Source of the DNA: Agrocybe praecox
Taxonomy: Eukaryota > Basidiomycota > Agaricomycetes > Agaricales > Agrocybaceae
Reading direction: 5' to 3'
Length of the DNA stretch: 64,000 bases
NCBI GenBank assembly: GCA_964017145.1
Contig: OZ024844.1
Location: forward strand, 1,798,001-1,862,000
Shown: positions 10,399 to 22,100 of the stretch, piece after piece
Position numbering within the stretch: position 1 is the first letter of the stretch
Layout: each line of letters starts with the position of its first letter
Position numbers and translations under genes: made by a program
The notes under the pieces: generated by a model
Seen by the model: only the letters and a program-made list of their open reading frames with translations
Told to the model about the DNA's origin: nothing
Database searches by the model: none

Positions 10399-13300
10399 AT
10401 GACCACGTCGGCCGCCGTCAATGCAGAGCGCTTTCTCGCAGATCGCAGCGCTCCGGTCTGCAGTCTGGAAATCGGCGCATCATTTGGGCAGTTGAGGTGA
10501 GATAATCGGCAAGTCAGATAACAGTAACTGCATTAATACAATCAATACAGCGAAAATGAGAAAAAATACACGCATTATCTCGGATTGGCGTCTTGGGCAG
10601 GCGCTCGCATCATTCAAGGCAAAGGAACCTGCCCTTCTTCAGGAAATACAACTAACTGACAGTACTGCAGGCCAATGGACTGCACAGGCTCAAGACCTTT
10701 ACGATCTATTGATCTTGACTTTCAGTAATGGAAAGGACAGCTTAGCGGACCTTGAAAAACTGCAGAAAGCTTCAGGACTAAACGCGGCGGAATGGGAAGA
10801 CGTTTTGCAGTATACCTCACAGGTGCGTCATGCCATGAACATGTCACTGATTGATGCGTTAAGCAAAATCTAGGTCTTTAGCAATCTTGTGAACTTCAAA
10901 ACCTTTGGTTTCACCAAGATTATACCTCGCGTTCCTTCTCAGAAATTCGAAGACGTGGTGTCCAATTCCAACAATAAAGATAAGGCTCTGCCCCTGTGGA
11001 ATGCTGTACGTCCCATCGGCATGTCAACGTCAGATCTCTTGTTTACATACCACATTCTAGTTGAAAGAGCACATCTACGCTACCAGTCCTGAGTCAAGCC
11101 TTTTTATTGGCAAACGTGACCTTGGGCAGATCTCGAACTATTATCTTGGAGAGCCCGTGAACGACGAAGAAGTAGCTAATGTCCAAGCTGCGGCTGAGAA
11201 AATTGGAGTTGATGTTTTGAACACAAGGTTCAGTCAATGGGTTATTTTCAATGGAACACGCATCTTCTGACGAACCATTGAAGGGTGGTAAAAAATGGTC
11301 CAAATGACTTCACACTCTTGGTAGCTTCCGCTGACTCTCGTGCCCCTGCATTGCACGACATCGAAACGAAGTCGGGGGATAAAGCTACACTCAAAGTCCA
11401 GTATGGTGATTTTTCAGACGCCCTTACCAAGGTCGTAGAGGCATTAAAAGAGGTGAGTGCCGGTTATTATACAAGTCAATCAGACTCGTTAACCTCCCCA
11501 ATTCAATCAGGCGAAACAGTACACGGCAAATGAGAACCAGACAAAAATGATTGAATCATATATTAAATCGTAAGTGTCTGGTCTTCGGGCGAATGAGCAT
11601 TGAGATGAAACCTTTGCTGCAAGATTCACCACCGGCTCGATTCAGGATCACAAAGACGGTTCGAAGTGGTGGGTCAAAGACGTGGGCCCCGTCGTCGAAT
11701 CCTACATTGGAGTAAGTATCAGTCTCAGGCCGTCATAATACGCGATATAAACTGGTTCACAGTTCATCGAAACGTACGTTGATCCATACGGAGGCCGAGC
11801 TGAATGGGAAGGTATCGTCATTAATTTCTAGTTATCCGGATATCTGCCCAACGTACTTGACTAGGCTTCACGGCAATTGTCAACAAGAAACTAAGCGCAA
11901 AATATGAAACATTGGTCAACGATGCCCCAAATTTGATCAAAGTTCTTCCATGGGGAGAGGATTTTGAAGTTGATGTTTTCCGGAAACCAGACTTCACTGC
12001 TTTGGAAGTCGTATCCTTTGCTACCGGAGGTACGCACATTACGCACCGTTCTCCCTCTGTTGGGGCTAACCCGACAATTTGTATGATTAGGAATCCCGGC
12101 TGGAATTAATGTAAGTCCAATAACGGACCACATATGCTCACCGCTGACGGAGGTTGATTAGATCCCTGTAAGGCGGTCAGTTTCTGCCGACGAGTCACTT
12201 GTGCTGACTTTTACCCAGAATTACTACGATATCAGAGAGTCCACTGGTTTCAAAAATGTTTCCTTAGCGGTGAGCTTGGTCTTGACCTAATGAGACTTGT
12301 CGACTAAATATGTCCGCAGAATATTTTGGCAGCCAAGGCACCTAGTATGTGGCACACATTTTTTCATAATAAAAAACTAATAACGTTAACTTTTAGACGA
12401 GGAACTAACCTTCATCCACCCCGACGATGTGGAACTTTATAATGCTTGGGACAGCAGAGCATTTGAACTTCAAGTCGCTAATCATGAGCTCTTGGGTCAT
12501 GGATCCGGAAAGTTATTCGAAGAAGATGCAGATGGCAAGAAAAACTTTAATTCTGAGAAGGCCGGTATTATTCAATTATTCAGTATCACCTTGACTCATA
12601 CCATTTCGTTATGTTTAGGTGATCAACCCACTCACTGGTGGAAAAATGTACGCATAGCCATAATTTCTTCTGCGAGCCTGAGATTGAAGATTTTTTCCCT
12701 AGCACTTCTTGGTATAAACCGGGCCAAACACCTGGCTCGGTTCTGGGAGAGGTTTCATCGTCAATGGAAGAGTGCCGTGCAGAGACGGTTGCTCTTTATC
12801 GTGAGTTGCCATAGACGATGCGGATTCCGGAGCGCTGATACCGAATCACTCTTTTCCAGTTGTCAGTAACCCTGACATCCTTAAGATTTTCAACGTAAGT
12901 GGTTATGAGCTTGTTAAACCGTTGTTCTAGACCTGAATTGTTGTGTGTCTAGTACGTCGATGAGAAGGAGATAGAGGAGATTCAGTATATCACCTTCCTG
13001 CTCATGGCGCGAGCTGGTTTGAGGGCCCTGGAGTTCTACGACCCTGCTACGAAGAAGCATGGACAGGCCCATATGCAAGCTCGGTGCGTACTGAACATTT
13101 TCGTTCAAAATCTATTGTTATAATAAATCCCATGTGGTTTAAAAAAAATTAGGCTCGGTATTACACAGCACCTTATCAGTTCTGGAATTGCTCGCTTGGA
13201 GGAAGTGAGAGATGCCAGTGGCGTTCTGCAAAATATCTACGTTCGGGTAAGCACGCATTGCAATACACCCACGAATAATATTATCTTATCGACATCAAAA

Positions 13301-13706
13301 TTGGGTGTCCCTTTTTCCAGGTTGACCGTGCGCTTGTTCTATCCAAGGGTAGAGAGGCCGCTGGCAAGCTGCTAGTCGAGCTCCAAGTTCGCAAGAGCAC
13401 TGCAGACGCCGCTGGATCCCGCAAATTCTATACAGAACTTACGACACCTCTTCCTGGTTGGGATGGCGAGATTCGCGACCTGGTGCTCAAAAAGAAACTG
13501 GTGCGTTTCACAATCCTTTCTTCTATTTTCTGTCAATTTGTATGTCATTACCGCCCACGCCATCTGACATCGGCATTTCCCATTACTAGCCACGCAAGGT
13601 CTTCGTCCAACCTAACACCGTCTTGGAGAACGACACCGTTGTCCTGAAAGAATACCCGTTGACGCCCGCAGGTGTCATTCAAAGCTTTATCGAACGCAAG
13701 CTATGA
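10399..13706 (+). CDS. Dipeptidyl peptidase III
   Basis: Zinc exopeptidase of family M49 that releases dipeptides from the N-terminus of short peptides in the cytosol. The ATG at 10399 gives MTTSAAVNAERFLADRSAPV, the usual fungal start. Further matches: EKKYTHYLGLASWAGARIIQ, QAQDLYDLLILTFS, VLSNLVNFKTFGFTKIIPRV-like exons, and the family zinc motif HELLGH (HEXXGH, about 12481-12500). The third zinc ligand lies in EECRAETVALY (about 12765-12800). YVDEKEIEEIQYITFLLMARAGL (split here by position 12951-13018) and GVIQSFIERKL-stop close the protein. About fifteen introns are present. One, 10619-10670, begins with GC instead of GT. The length is consistent with the family's roughly 700 residues. 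The gene converges with the PTC7-like gene, 255 bp between stops. Confidence 0.93.
10619..10670 (+). other. GC-AG intron in the dipeptidyl peptidase III gene
   Basis: Reading through here hits a stop, while joining CAAG to GCCAATGG restores ARIIQGQWTAQAQ, the conserved family sequence. The only donor that does this is AAG|GCAAAG. The acceptor is CTGCAG, with a perfect ACTAACTGAC branch region upstream. Length 52 nt. Confidence 0.8.
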
Positions 13707-13961
13707 TTATGCCAAGCGGACAATATGCATTGAATACATAAAAGGTGGTAAAGAAATTTGTACACCAATAACAAAATGCTCTATGAATAAAACGAGGGTC
13801 AAAATCCGTTGATAACTATGCAAGACAAGAGACAAAATAAGACTACTAATATAAAAGAGAGTGGCGCATTAGATCTAGAGAATTATCACATAAATGGTTA
13901 GACAACTCGTAAGGAAGCTCAAAAGGGCTAAACTTCTATAATACTTTTAAATAAAGACTGG

Positions 13962-15986
13962 TCATGGCGTTTCGCGGATGAGGGTCACGATGACAGTTAC
14001 ACTAGGCACGGTCGTGAGTGTCTAATTGAACAGAGGTTTCTAGGGATCCACATACTCGTCTGTTTTCTATTGAAATGAATTATTATTATTTTGAGTCAAC
14101 GTTTATTAATGAGAAGGAGCAAACGTACCCCGCCTCGGAAATATTGACCCACTCTAGAGGCCTCGCCTGTGACATAGAAACGAAAAGATAGAGAGAATCA
14201 GCGTCTAGGATGGCAGGCTCAATATCTTTCGGGCATGCACCGCTTGCCAACCAGATTTGAGCAGGTATAAGAACAGGAACGCACGTTCAAAAGGACTAAC
14301 TCGATGCTTGTTTCTCATGCATTGCTTTGCAAAAGCGACCAAGTTACTCGCCATATCCTGGACTTGTTCATCTTCGGATCCACCCGCGCGGGCCCGAAGA
14401 GAGCATATCGTCGTCATTTCCGATGAGAAAACGTTATCTGAGAATCCATCCGTCTGGATAGAAAGAAATAGACACAATTAGTCAATTCAATCAAAGTGGG
14501 GAGGGTCATAGATGGTGACCGGTGACCAAAGACAAGTGAATATGAAAGAACAGAGCAAAAGAGAAGATACGCACATAAGCGATGACAAGGTCACCATCTC
14601 GCAGTTTCGTTTCGTATATTTCTGCTTCGTTTGGTGAATCTACGCATGCTCGCGAGAATTTGCGACCATCGTTCGTGGGTAGCTTGGTCAGTTGTCTAAT
14701 GTGAGAGAATAAAATGTCGCGAGTCAGATTTAATTCGGAAAAATAGGTCAAGTTCAACAGATAGGTTGCGTTCCGTGGAATTTCACTAACTTCGGACAGT
14801 TGAAGAAATGAACCTGGGATCGTTGCCGATGTATGACTGAGTTTCCCCGAAGTATTGAAAAGCCACTGTCTCCCAGGCTAGGTAATTTTGTTTGAATTGG
14901 AAAAAAGAGAGGGTGGGAGGTAACGAGAAATCGACGCACTTTGCTGATCGCAAAATGCCTGAAGACGCGTTCAGACTGATAATGCACGCCGTACTTGACC
15001 CTATGTATTTCGTCAAACACAGTTTAGAACAGAATGTTACCAACACGTAAAACAATCAGACAAAGTGGAGCCATAGTTCGAGATCCACAAAGATATGCAT
15101 ATTCCAAAAACAAGGGGGGCCGAAATACTCACCGGCTTGCACAAATTTCTCCCTGAGGACCCCTCCATATGCCAAATCCAAGCACTCATACGGCGTCATC
15201 TCCCATCCCTCCACTTGTTCCCTTTCCTCATAGTCCATTAATGGATCTATCTCTGGTTCTCCTGCCCATGCGTTCCGTGAATAGCGATGAGCATGATACA
15301 TCAGGGCCTGGGAGAAGAGAGCTGGGTCGACGCCGCTATCGACCCAACCACCGACGCCATCGGCGACTCCAAATGAAACACCCTCCACAACCAAAAGGTC
15401 AAAACGTGTTAGCGCAAAGCACGACAACCACCAGATAGGTTCATCAATTGAAGACACTTACTGAGTTATTCCGCATCTAAATAACGAAAACAGAGACGCG
15501 TCAATAAAGAATAAAATTTATGTAATTAAGGGGAAAGATGATTATGCATACCTCTTGCACGAAGAAAAAATCTTCACCTGGATCCGTCGCGTGGTTCACT
15601 CCTTTTTGTTTCGAAATACCGAGTGTCTTATCCCTCCAAGCGCCGATAGTAGTGTCAGGGGGGAAGGGAACCTTCTTCATGTCATGCGGATAAACGGGCT
15701 TGCTTGCCCAGCTCGCACCGATGTGGAAAGTGTACGGACGCGTACGGGGAACCTCATATGTTCCAGCGCCTACGACTGGAAAGATGAGTGAATCATCGAA
15801 GCGGTTCAACGTCGAAGGTCCCTTGTCAATATTAGTATTAGTGATGCGACCGTTGTTGGAATTTGAAGAAATAGACTCGAAGAAGCGGGCAGCGCGCACT
15901 GAGGGCCTAGCTCGCCTGCATATGTGGCGTGCTAGGGCTGGGGAGTATACCTTGAAGGCAGATGGGAGACGGGAGGGCAGGACCAT
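13962..15986 (-). CDS. PTC7: Mitochondrial PP2C-type protein phosphatase, PTC7-like
   Basis: Mg/Mn-dependent Ser/Thr phosphatase of the Ptc7/PPTC7 branch; in yeast Ptc7 acts in mitochondria on coenzyme Q biosynthesis. The ATG at 15986 starts an Arg/Ser-rich, acid-poor N-terminus that fits a mitochondrial presequence. PP2C elements: GEDFFFV, FGVADGVGGW (metal-binding Asp, about 15360-15400), ANVGDSGFSILR, GDLVIAYTDGFSDNVF (second metal Asp), and the closing GGKTDDVTVIVTL. The last exon (13962 to about 14000) is reached only by removing an intron with donor GTATGTGG. If it is retained, the protein ends early at a TAG (14040-14042) and loses the final metal-binding DD pair. The substrate is not visible from the sequence. 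Convergent with dipeptidyl peptidase III. Confidence 0.9.
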
Positions 15987-16160
15987 GGTCGAAGTTACTG
16001 GCGAAGATTGAGCACAGCACCCTTCACTTACTTCATACCACGTGATCAGAACGCGTCTAAGAGGTTAAAACTTATATTGGTCTTCTTTTCTTGATATTGA
16101 TAAGGAGAGAAGTAGGACACCTTTATATATTACGTAGTAAATAGCGACATAATAAGCACT

Positions 16161-18995
16161 CTAAGTAGATTTACCCCAACTCTTCCAGTCAAATGGATTC
16201 GCTTTCGAGGTTGTCGTCGTCGTCATCGAACTGCCAGTACTCTTTCGCCTTGCCGCCGCAATGGTCGCCGTCGTACTCTTGCTTTTTGGTTTGACCACTT
16301 TCTTCTTGCCATTGTTGTCATTCACAGGTAACCCCAAAGCCTTGCGCTCGTTCTCCGCAGCAGTTCGCAGAATTTCTTCAGTGAAAATAGGGGGCTCTAG
16401 TGAGAGAATAGGAATCAATTTCTTCACTGATCTGCTATTAATAGAACTCGGAGTTTCTTCTTCGATTTCTCGTGGTTTAAGTTTGGACTTCGAAGATGTC
16501 GGTGTAGACGATGCAGTATTCGAACCGAGCGTAGGCGGATTTTCTGACTTCGTATCAGGTCTCTTTCGCATGGTGGTGGCACTACCACCAGCGGGAGTGG
16601 GAAAGGGGTCAAACCGGTCGTCATTTTGTATCTCATCTTCACTATCTTCCTGGCCAAGTCTTGAGAAATCAGGTTCAGAGTCCATGGATTCAGCAATAGA
16701 AGCATCTGGAGGAATCGGAGGATCTGACACCGCCCTCCTGCGAAATGGATTTCTACTTGCGGTAGATGTCTTAGTCAAATTACCCAAGACGAACGGCGCG
16801 GGTGCGTCTCTGTCTCCCAAAGCATGGCCCACCTTCCTCCGTTTTGCTCTTGTCGTCTCTAATATCATTTCCTCCATATCCCTCTTTGCCTTCTCCATCT
16901 TAGACAAATTGAGGACTCCGACATTAGACGTTCTCAAACTGCTCGTTCCGCCTGAAGAAGCCATCCAAGCGCGGTTCGCTTTCTCCGATTTGGATTGTGC
17001 CACGGCGTCATGTAGAGCAGACCAAGGGGGTGGTGAGCGATACAGTCGAAGAGAGGCGTCTGGCGCGGGAAGATCAGTCACAGCACGCTCTGCAATTCTC
17101 CTCGAGGTATTAGCTGCCTGTGATGGATTTGGTTTGAGACTATTATTCCGTAAGCGAGATGATCCAGACGTTGTCGATGCAGAAGTTGAAGATCTTTGAG
17201 CACCCGAAGGGGCGGACTGGTAGAATCGTTCGGCAGGAGTAGCACCAGTTGCAGATCGTGGAAATAACAATGTTCCAGAGCGTGAATTTGTTTCACCGAC
17301 TAGATGCATATTACTGGAAGTTGGATTACCCGACGCTGACACTGAGCTATTCGCGAGCCTTCTCGACGCCGCAGATGGCTGTGGTATCCTAGAGGATGCC
17401 GCTGACGTCGATGTCGATGACCCTATTTCGCCGCCGTGTCGTGAACGCCAAGTAGATACTTCCGCGCCGCGTGGCATTGCTGTTGATCCGGCGGAGCTTA
17501 AATGTCTAATTGAACGGCGCTCAGGCTCCCCGAGTCCGGGGGCATTTCGAGTTTCGTCGGGCGTTGGACGCATTGAGTTTGAACGGAATGATGTAGAGGC
17601 CGAAGAGCTGTTAGTAATGTTTAATGGATTTATAATGTTTGCGTCAAAAAGATTTGTAGTGTTTGTATGGGGGCGGTTATGACTGGCCGTCGTGGGTTGT
17701 CTGCGGATAGGTGGCAAAGGAAGAGAGGTAACGTAAGAACGCGTTGATTTGTCGTTACCGTTACGTTCTGGTAGTGTTGGTCTATGTTTGGGTGAACGCA
17801 GGATAGGCTTGGAAAGACGCGTCGCGTCGACCTATTGTGTTGCGATGAGAAGCAAAATAATGGGAGAGCAAAAAAAAAAAAAAAACGAACGGATAATGGT
17901 TCATCGAAAAAAGATGCACGCGATTCGATGCGTTCTTGCCTTTCGTACCAAGCCGCTTTATTTCGTTCATGAGATATCGCATCTTCCTCTGCCTTGATTT
18001 GCTTTTCGAGCAGATTAACATTGCCAACTTTTATTTGTGACTTGTTGCTGTTGCTATTAGGAATGACAACGAACGCGTCTTGAGGCGCCACAACATTGAC
18101 AAGCGAACGTTTAGTTGGACGGTGATACAAAGTGTTAATATTCAAGATGAAGGGATTGTCCGATGAAAAGAGCTTGGATTGGATGTCATATAGAGCCGAA
18201 ATAGAAGTCTCAAGAGATGACGGATAGTAAAATGCTTCTATATCGCAGGGCTTGAATGGGATGGAAGAATCTGGGCGACAACGGGTCCCGCGTAGATCTA
18301 CATGTAAAAAGTTGGATAACGCGAATCGAAGTGAAAAATGCAAACTTACCTAGCACTGAGAGAAGAGGAAATTTTACAAAAGATGGAAATGCATCGTTTG
18401 TGATTTTCTTGCAGTTTCTGAGAAACAATACGCGGATTTGCCATGGGCCTCTGTGTTCACGTGGAGGATTGTCTTCTTCAATTTGAAGTGTGGCTGCTAA
18501 GGACGTGATTGCGTAGGATGAGATGGAGGTGTTGGACGCATCAAATGCAGAGAGGGTGTGCAGAAACTTGAGCTGAACAACAGTGTCGTCTGTTAGCTGG
18601 GAGCAGGCAGGGAGAGATAAGAGTGTAAGGAGTGAGAAGGAAGGGGTAGATGGAATGGACTGGAGAAGGGGAATATGAATGTCTGCAAGGGGGAGAGTTT
18701 GGGACGCGAAATAAGAGGGAAGTCCATCATAGACCTGAATGATTGTCCCCCAAAGCTTTGGATGGATATTGGCGGGGTCTGGGACGAGGTCATGGACTAA
18801 CGAGGGATTGCGCAGAAAGAGACGGACGGGTAGGAGATGGACCTGGTCTGGGAAGTCCAGGAGGACAGATAGACAGAGGGCAGCGAGGGATGAGGGATTT
18901 TGTGAGAGGGAGTAAGTGCCGGGGATGTATGGGGGCGGGTGTGTGGAGAGAATTGAGCCGTCTGGTTGTTGAGAGCGCTTCGGAGTGAAGAGCAT
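16161..18995 (-). CDS. Leucine-rich-repeat protein with long Ser/Thr-rich disordered tail
   Basis: No name recognised. The first 230 or so residues (about 18995-18300) look like RNI-type leucine-rich repeats: SLLTLLSLPACSQLTDDTVVQL, LHTLSAFDASNTSISSYAI, IRVLFLRNCKKITNDAFPSF, LLSVLDLRGTRC. A charged linker follows (LLEKQIKAEEDAISHERNKA). After an intron with a 16-nt T tract (about 17872-17888 on this strand), a tail of about 550 residues is rich in Ser, Thr, Arg and Pro and ends with NPFDWKSWGKST-stop at 16161. I chose the ATG at 18995 (MLFTPKRSQQP); an in-frame ATG at 19034 is also possible. It shares a 130-bp intergenic region with FKS1. A scaffold or F-box-like adaptor role is possible, but no F-box is seen. 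Confidence 0.75.
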
Positions 18996-19125
18996 GATGG
19001 TTGTAGTCACGCAACACCCCTTGTTCTCACGCATCTTTCTCTCTCTCTCTCCTCTCCTCTTCTGGTATTGACGACCATTTTCTTTTTCTTCCTCACATTC
19101 TTTTCTTTACCCTCTCTTAAAGGCT
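18996..19125. promoter_or_regulatory. Short divergent promoter region between the LRR gene and FKS1
   Basis: Only 130 bp separate the two start codons. The FKS1 side carries a pyrimidine-rich run (CTTTCTCTCTCTCTCTCCTC, 19029 on) and a second T/C tract to 19115, common just upstream of strongly expressed fungal genes. No clear TATA box. Confidence 0.45.
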
Positions 19126-22100
19126 ATGCCTCCCCAGGGCTTTCCTGTGAGGCCTCAGGAGCAGAATCAGAATCCTTTTAATCCCCCACCTCTCCAGCAA
19201 CAGCCTCAGCCTCGTCCCTATTACCCACAGCAGCAGCCTCAGTATCCCTATAACAATGCTCGCCGTGATGACGATGAACAGTCAGAAGACCACTACTCCA
19301 TGAACTCGAGCACTGCAAGGCTCGCAGGCGCACCCGCTTTTTACGACCAGTCATCAGGTTTGTCTTCCTCGTTCGTTTTTGCGCCTTCCAGCTCACAACC
19401 CTTCTCTTAGGCGATGCAAGTTCCGCTGAAATGTTCAATCGTCCTTATGACCCCTCCGTCGATTCTCATTCCAGTATACGCAGCATGGGTCCCTTCGCCG
19501 ACCCCACTCTGGCCTCTTCAGAGCACTACCCTGCCTGGTCTGCCGACCGTCAGATACCCATGTCTACCGAAGAAATAGAGGATATCTTCTTGGATCTCAC
19601 TCAAAAGTTTGGTTTTCAGAGGGATTCTATGCGCAATATGGTACCCTTTTGTCTTTTTTTGCTTCCGTTAACCCCGCTGACACACCCCTAGTTCGACTTC
19701 ACCATGCACCTCCTCGATTCCCGCGCTTCCAGGATGACCCCAAACCAGGCTCTCCTCACCTTGCACGCGGACTACATTGGCGGTCAGCATGCAAACTACC
19801 GCAAATGGTATTTTGCCGCCCAGCTCAATCTCGACGACGCTGTCGGTCAATCCCAGAACCCCGGTCTTCAGCGCCTTAAAAGTGTAAAGGGCGGAAAACC
19901 TGCGGGTGCAAAATCACTCGATACTGCTCTCAACCGCTGGCGGAACGCAATGAACAACATGAGCCAATACGACCGTCTTCGACAGATTGCCCTTTATCTA
20001 CTTTGCTGGGGCGAGGCTGGAAACGTCCGCTTCGTTCCCGAGTGTCTTTGCTTTATTTTCAAGTGTGCAGATGACTATTATCGCAGCCCTGAATGTCAGA
20101 ACCAAATAGAACCTGTCCAAGAAGGCCTCTACCTCGAATCTGTTATTAAGCCTCTCTATCGTTTCATGCGGGACCAGGGTTACGAAGTTGTTGATGGGAA
20201 ATTTGTTCGCAAAGAAAAGGACCACGCACAAATTATTGGTTACGATGATATTAACCAGCTCTTCTGGTACCCTGAAGGGTTGGCAAAAATCGTCGTCAGG
20301 GGTGGCGTACGTACATCTAAATTCTCGACATTTTTCTCCATTTACTCACTGTAATGACAATAGCAACGGTTGATCGACGTACCTCCTGCGCAGAGATTTC
20401 TCAAACTTGGTCAGATCGAATGGGACAGAGTCTTTTTCAAAACGTATTTCGAGAAGCGCTCGATTGCCCATCTCCTCGTCAATTTCAACCGTATCTGGAT
20501 TTTACATGTTTCGGTCTACTACTTCTACACCTCCCTCTATTCGCCCAAGGTTTATGCTCCTCGCTTGAAGAACTCGCCATCTGCGCCAATGACCTGGTCT
20601 GCTGTCGCCTTGGGTGGTGCAGTATCCACGGTTATAATGATTTTGGCCACCATCGCTGAATTTTCCTACATCCCTACCACCTGGAATAATGCTTCTCACC
20701 TTACAACTCGGCTAATCTTCTTGATCGTCATTCTTGCCATTACCGCTGGACCAACGTTTTACGTTGCCATGGTTGATGATCTACCTCAAAAGAACAACTT
20801 ACCGCTGATCATCGGTATCGTCCAGTTCTTTATTTCCCTGGTCGTCACCATTGCATTCGGTATCATTCCGTCTGGAAGGATGTTCGGTGACCGTGTTGCT
20901 GGAAAGGCGCGCAAATACATGGCCTCTCAGACGTTTACAGCATCGTACCCTACTTTGCCGCGCAATGCTCGGATCGCATCCATCTGTCTTTGGTTACTCA
21001 TTTTCGGCTGCAAGTTTACGGAATCCTACTTTTTCCTGTCATCTTCCTTCAGTAGCCCCATTGCTGTCATGGCTAGGACCAAAGTCCAGGGTTGCAATGA
21101 CAAGATCTTCGGAACCGCTTTATGCGCGAACCAGGTACCATTCACTCTGGCAATCATGTACGTCATGGACCTTGTCCTCTTTTTCCTGGACACATACTTG
21201 TGGTACATTATCTGGATCGTGGTCTTCAGTATTGGGCGATCCTTCGCTCTAGGTTTGTCCATCTGGACACCATGGAAGGATATCTACACCCGTCTACCGA
21301 AGAGAATATACGCCAAGCTTCTTGCAACGGCTGAGATGGAGGTCAAATACAAGCCCAAGGTCCTTGTGTCCCAAATCTGGAATGCGGTCATCATCTCTAT
21401 GTACCGTGAACATTTACTTTCCATCGACCACGTCCAGCGTCTTTTGTACCACCAAGTCGACGGTCCCGACGGGCGTAGGACACTTCGGGCCCCTCCTTTC
21501 TTCACCAATCAAGATGCGGCCGGACTCAAAGGAAGTTTCTTCCCTCCTGGTGGAGAAGCCGAGCGTCGTATATCGTTCTTCGCCTCTTCGCTGACGACCG
21601 CTCTCCCCGAGCCTCTACCAGTGGATGCTATGCCGACGTTCACCGTCCTTGTCCCCCATTATTCGGAGAAGATTCTACTGAGTCTTCGTGAAATTATTAG
21701 GGAGGAGGATCAAAACACCCGAGTCACACTGTTGGAATACCTCAAGCAGCTCCATCCTGTCGAGTGGGACAACTTTGTCAAGGACACCAAGATTCTTGCA
21801 GAAGAAGCGGAAGGCGCCGATGGCACGGGTACTCAGCACAATGAAAAGTCCAGCAAGACGGACGACCTGCCTTTCTACTGTATTGGATTCAAGACCTCTT
21901 CACCGGAATACACCCTCCGTACACGTATTTGGGCCTCATTACGCGCACAGACCCTCTATCGTACAGTCTCTGGGATGATGAACTACTCCAAAGCCATCAA
22001 ATTGCTTTACCGTGTGGAGAACCCCGACATTGTGCATAATTTCGGTGGCAACACGGAGCGTCTCGAGCGTGAACTGGAGCGTATGGCAAGACGTAAATTC

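Noticed and set aside
6960..16000. Possible secreted-enzyme or metabolite gene cluster
   Set aside because: Neighbours of the GH5 gene are housekeeping (peptidase, phosphatase, helicase); no transporter, regulator or biosynthetic core enzyme.
16261..17199. 312-codon open frame on the plus strand
   Set aside because: Lies antisense to the Ser-rich tail of the LRR gene; low-complexity composition of the real gene keeps the opposite frame open. No family match.
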